The position numbers and the translations under genes were made by a program. Shown piece by piece: positions 31,462-34,105 of a DNA stretch of 34,105 bases. Each line of letters opens with the position of its first letter. Positions within the stretch are counted from its first letter, which is position 1. The notes under the pieces were generated by a model. It was not told the origin of the DNA. It saw nothing but the letters and a program-made list of their open reading frames with translations, and did not search any database. The stretch comes from an uncultured Eubacteriales bacterium (lineage in GTDB: Bacteria > Bacillota > Clostridia > Oscillospirales > Oscillospiraceae): contig URAL01000017.1 in assembly GCA_900545805.1 (NCBI GenBank), forward strand, positions 1-34,105, given 5' to 3'.

Positions 31462-31953
31462 TTGCAGGTCGTAATTCAGAAAATCCCTGAGAATCTCTCG
31501 GAATTTGAGATGCTCACCGCCGAGGGACGGCAGCCGGAGCGTATCTGTGCCCTGCTTCTGTGCGCGCTGGCTCTGTTTGACCGGGATAAGAATGTAGGCA
31601 CTGCCGCGATGAACCTTCTGCGCGGTCCGAAGCCCATGACGCCGTATGACGGCCAGTTCCTGCGCGATCGGCTGCGCGGTAAAGCCTATCTGCCGCTTGC
31701 GTATTTCGAAGGCGCCACACCGGAAAACGGGTATCAGCCGCACGTGCCGTACACGCTGAACGTGATGGCGGACCCCAGGCCGCAGGACACGGAGCCGGGC
31801 TATCTGCGTGTATTCCTTAAAACGGCTGGCGCGGATTCGCCGCGGCCCATGAAGCTGCGGCAGAAAACCTCGACCGGTGAATGGTTCCTTTGGGAATGCT
31901 CCAGCATTCTCAGCGGCATCCGCATTCCCGCGGCGGAGGACCCATGGGCATGA
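31462..31953 (+). CDS. DUF6935-like uncharacterised protein
   Basis: This encodes 163 residues from a TTG at 31462, chosen because AAGGAG lies eight bases upstream; an in-frame GTG at 31453 overlaps that site. The sequence has the pattern of a clostridial family I know as DUF6935: LLRGPKPMTPYDGQFLRDRL, YLPLAYFEGATPENGYQP, YLRVFLKTAGADSPRPMKLR and the tail WFLWECSSILSGIRIP...EDPWA. No signal peptide, no membrane helix, no catalytic motif. Function is unknown. Its last codons overlap the start of a recombinase relic, suggesting an insertion or excision scar right at its end. Family name from memory. Confidence 0.8.
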   Translation: MQVVIQKIPENLSEFEMLTAEGRQPERICALLLCALALFDRDKNVGTAAMNLLRGPKPMTPYDGQFLRDRLRGKAYLPLAYFEGATPENGYQPHVPYTLNVMADPRPQDTEPGYLRVFLKTAGADSPRPMKLRQKTSTGEWFLWECSSILSGIRIPAAEDPWA

Positions 31954-32757
31954 TCATGGCGCGGCGGATGGGCGGTATGAACGCACAGGATCTCCGGAAT
32001 TTTTGTCATGAATCGAGAAAACAACGCTGGCAGACCAGTACAGTGGAAAGCATCCTTCAAAACGAGAAATACAAGGGTGCGGCACTCCTTCAAAAATGCT
32101 TCACGGTCGATTTCCTCATAAAAAAGAGGAAGGTCAATGAGGGCGAGGTGCCGCAGTATTATGTGGAACACAGCCATGAGCCTATCAAAAGTCTGGAATT
32201 CGACCTCAAAATACCGCAGGGTCATCTGGCAATGCAACGGCAAAATCAAGGGCGAGCACAAATGCGAAACGCCGCATCTGAACGAGGAAACCATTAAAGC
32301 GCGGTTCGTGACCGCCCTCAACGCCATTATCGACAGCAAGGACGGCATCCTTGAGGACTGCCGTCTGATGCAAACCACGCTGACGGACTGTACAGGCATT
32401 GATACAGAAATCAAGAGTCTGCTTGAGGAGATCGATGTGGTGACCGAACTGACAAAACGCTGCATTGCGGAGAATTCGCAAACGGCGCAGAACCAGGAGG
32501 AGTACACCGCCCGGTACAATGGGTTTGTGGAGCGGTACGAAAAAGCCAAGGCACAGCTTGAGCAACTCCGCACCACAAAGGCTGAAAGGGAAGCCCAGGC
32601 AGAAGCCATCGGAGCGTTTATGTTTGAGGTGCAGGAATTAGATACCATTACCGAGTTTGACGAAAAGCTCTGGCTGACCATAATCGACACGGTGACCATC
32701 CACGCAGACGGACGGATGACTTTCAAATTCCAGGGCGGCACAGAAATCGAGGCGTGA
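31944..32757 (+). pseudogene. Large serine recombinase, truncated and internally deleted
   Basis: Two frames together give the C-terminal part of a resolvase-type recombinase. Frame one (31,944 to about 32,186) has WQTSTVESILQNEKYKGAAL, CFTVDFLIKKRKVNEGEVPQ and YYVEHSHEPI. Frame two (about 32,186-32,757) resumes at SKVWNSTSKYRRVIWQCNGK and continues through the helical tail. The catalytic N-terminal resolvase domain is absent. About 40-45 residues containing the first CxxC of the zinc ribbon are missing at the frame junction. The protein cannot recombine DNA. It marks a past ICE or prophage-like insertion. Confidence 0.85.
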
Positions 32758-32777
32758 GTCCCAACAAAAATGAAAAG

Positions 32778-32801
32778 ACCGCAGGTTTCAACGCCTGCGG
32801 T
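32778..32801 (+). terminator. Terminator after the recombinase relic
   Basis: ACCGCAGG (32778-32785) pairs with CCTGCGGT (32794-32801); TTATTG follows, and the opposite strand continues CTTTTCATTTTTG, so it may work both ways. Confidence 0.6.
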
Positions 32802-32828
32802 TTATTGCTGTCCCCACGGGTAGAGTAA

Positions 32829-32915
32829 TGCACCCCCTAAAGCCGTGGTTGCACCCCCTAAATCGGGAACTGCACCCCCCTTTGAACCGTAGTTGCACCC
32901 CCCCTTACCGGGTTT
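32829..32915. repeat. Four tandem TGCACCCCC repeats (iteron-like)
   Basis: TGCACCCCC starts at 32829, 32850, 32871 and 32894, giving periods of 21, 21 and 23 bases. Spacer sequences are partly conserved (CCGTGGT and CCGTAGT). The period is two helical turns, as in iterons bound by replication initiators. It lies about 410 bases upstream of a replication-initiator-like gene. No ORF spans it. Confidence 0.7.
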
Positions 32916-33061
32916 CTATCAAAATTAGAGTCATTTGCCATAAAAAAGCTTCCGCCATCCCTCGCCTCCTAATAAGAAAACATAAGAAAGTCAGTAAAAT
33001 CAATGTTTTCAAAGGCAGGGAACACGGTACGAAGTCAAAAAATCTCATACTGACAGGCACG

Positions 33062-33093
33062 AAGGGCGCTGATTTTCACATCAGCGCCCTTTT
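33062..33093 (+). terminator. Intrinsic terminator in the mobile-element leader
   Basis: A 12-bp perfect stem (33062-33073 with 33080-33091), six-base loop, followed by TTTTCC. No coding frame of note precedes it in 32,920-33,060, so it may end a transcript from the repeat region. Confidence 0.7.
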
Positions 33094-33103
33094 CCTGTCC
33101 CCA

Positions 33104-33134
33104 CGCCATAGGCAGCCGCCCTATGGCGTTTTTT
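33104..33134 (+). terminator. Second intrinsic terminator in the mobile-element leader
   Basis: CGCCATAGG (33104-33112) pairs with CCTATGGCG (33120-33128) and is followed by TTTTTT. Tandem with the previous one; together they insulate the downstream gene. The next 190 bases (33,135-33,323) contain only the leader of that gene. Confidence 0.8.
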
Positions 33135-33323
33135 CATATCCGTACCTATACCCACCCGAAAAATGTATCAATTAGGGTGCGAAAACCTCTGTTTTTTCCT
33201 CTCAGAGCGCCGCTTGAAGGGCGGCGTGGGTGTTTTCCCATGGGAAGCGTCCGAGAGGCAGGACAGGGGCTTTTTTGCGCCAAAATCAACACTTTTCAAA
33301 ACCAGAGAAAGGAGGCGCCGGAT

Positions 33324-34105
33324 ATGGCAGTTTTCCGCATCGAAAAGACCAGAGATTACACGGTCATGTCCAACTACCACCTGCGGGACAGGTCGCTGTC
33401 CCTGAAAGCGAAGGGGCTGCTGTCCCTCATGCTGTCGCTGCCGGAGGACTGGGACTACACCATGAAGGGGCTTGCCCGCATCTGCAAGGACGGCATCGAC
33501 AGCATCAGCGGCGGGATCCGGGAGCTGGAGGCGCACGGCTATCTCGTCCGGGCGCGCGTCCGCAACGAGAACGGGCAGCTTGGCTCCATCGAGTACACCA
33601 TTTTGGAGCGGCCGAAGGAACCGGCACAGACGCCCGCGCCTATCCGGGAAAAACCTATACGGGAAAATCCAATACAGGTGAAGCCAATGTTGGATGCCCC
33701 TATTCAGGAGAACCCCGCCCAATTAAATACTAAAGAACAAAATAAAGAATTATCAATTACGCAAGGATCAAGTCCTATCCCATCAAGTCCCCCTACCCCC
33801 AGAGAAAAAAGCAGGATCGGACAGGACAGGATGCGGGAGCGCGAGAGCTACCGGGAGATCATTTTGGAGAATATCGACTACGATATCCTCACCCAGGATG
33901 AAAAGCTGGACAGGGACCGCCTGGACGAGCTGGTGGAGCTCATGGTGGATACCGTCTGCTCCAACCGGGAGATGATCCGTATCGCCGGGGACGACTACCC
34001 CGCCGAGGTGGTGAAGTCCCGGTTCTTGAAGATCGACAGCTCCCACATCGAGTATGTGCTGGAACGGATGCGGGAGAACACCACCTATGTCCGCAATATC
34101 AAGAA
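33324..34105 (+). CDS. DUF6017 / replication-initiator-like winged-helix protein of a mobile element (3' end outside window)
   Basis: 260 codons are visible and the frame is open at the window end. The start ATG at 33324 has AAAGGAGG nine bases upstream. The N-terminal 95 residues form a winged-helix domain (DYTVMSNYHLRDRSLSLKAK, then LPEDWDYTMKGLARICKDG). A proline-rich linker has repeating PIxE units (PIREKPIRENPIQ) and the characteristic PAQLNTKEQN. The DUF6017-type C-terminal domain begins about residue 170 (YREIILENIDYDIL, GDDYPAEVVKSRFLKIDSSH). Such proteins are found near the start of clostridial integrative conjugative elements and resemble replisome organisers. The iteron-like array upstream supports a replication role; this is inferred. 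Confidence 0.88.
   Translation, partial: MAVFRIEKTRDYTVMSNYHLRDRSLSLKAKGLLSLMLSLPEDWDYTMKGLARICKDGIDSISGGIRELEAHGYLVRARVRNENGQLGSIEYTILERPKEPAQTPAPIREKPIRENPIQVKPMLDAPIQENPAQLNTKEQNKELSITQGSSPIPSSPPTPREKSRIGQDRMRERESYREIILENIDYDILTQDEKLDRDRLDELVELMVDTVCSNREMIRIAGDDYPAEVVKSRFLKIDSSHIEYVLERMRENTTYVRNIK

Noticed and set aside
32829..32915. CRISPR array
   Set aside because: Repeat core is only about nine bases with 12-14-base gaps, far below CRISPR repeat and spacer lengths; no cas genes.

Overview
The window looks like chromosomal DNA from an anaerobic, gut-type Clostridia, most likely Oscillospiraceae/Ruminococcaceae-like. This rests on a DnaD/DnaC-like replication pair, maf-mreC-mreD-pbp2 linkage, strong purine-rich Shine-Dalgarno sites with several TTG starts, an SLH-domain surface protein and a DUF6017-type mobile-element gene. 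The genus cannot be fixed from the sequence alone.

Positions 1-23,130 read as ordinary core chromosome. A leftward pair (DnaC-like loader, cut by the window edge, and a DnaD-domain protein) diverges from a rightward cluster: U32 tRNA/rRNA hydroxylase-type protein, maf, mreC, mreD, class B PBP (cell elongation), then methylglyoxal synthase, hisS, aspS, comM, an unrecognised 207-residue helical protein, thiI and cinA. A 620-base gene-free stretch at 13,614-14,236 holds a bidirectional terminator, a perfect 18-bp inverted repeat, an apparent minus-strand promoter and tandem promoters for thiI. Leftward genes follow: a DMT-family transporter and a Na/Pi cotransporter with a PhoU-like tail. Next come a rightward DUF1232 protein and leftward cupin, YugP-type zinc protease, LUD-domain protein and nucleotide-sugar transferase. 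The block ends with tRNA-Ser(GGA), which has its own promoter and terminator.

Positions 23,130-34,105 look like an accessory island. Isoleucine codon choice changes (ATA, common in the core block, becomes rare). The region carries a decayed type I restriction specificity gene (hsdS) and a decayed large serine recombinase, and ends in the start of an integrative-element module. That module has a tandem TGCACCCCC repeat array, two terminators and a DUF6017/replication-initiator-like gene running off the end. Between the decayed genes sits the most interesting locus. It is a leftward operon of a polytopic membrane protein with a degenerate histidine-kinase-like tail, a soluble PAS/HisKA_3-type kinase and a LuxR-type response regulator. 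Divergent from it are a stand-alone receiver-like protein whose phospho-acceptor Asp is replaced by Glu and a 1113-residue secreted protein with three SLH domains. I infer a self-contained sensory circuit controlling a cell-surface protein. Promoter, terminator and family calls were made by eye without any search.
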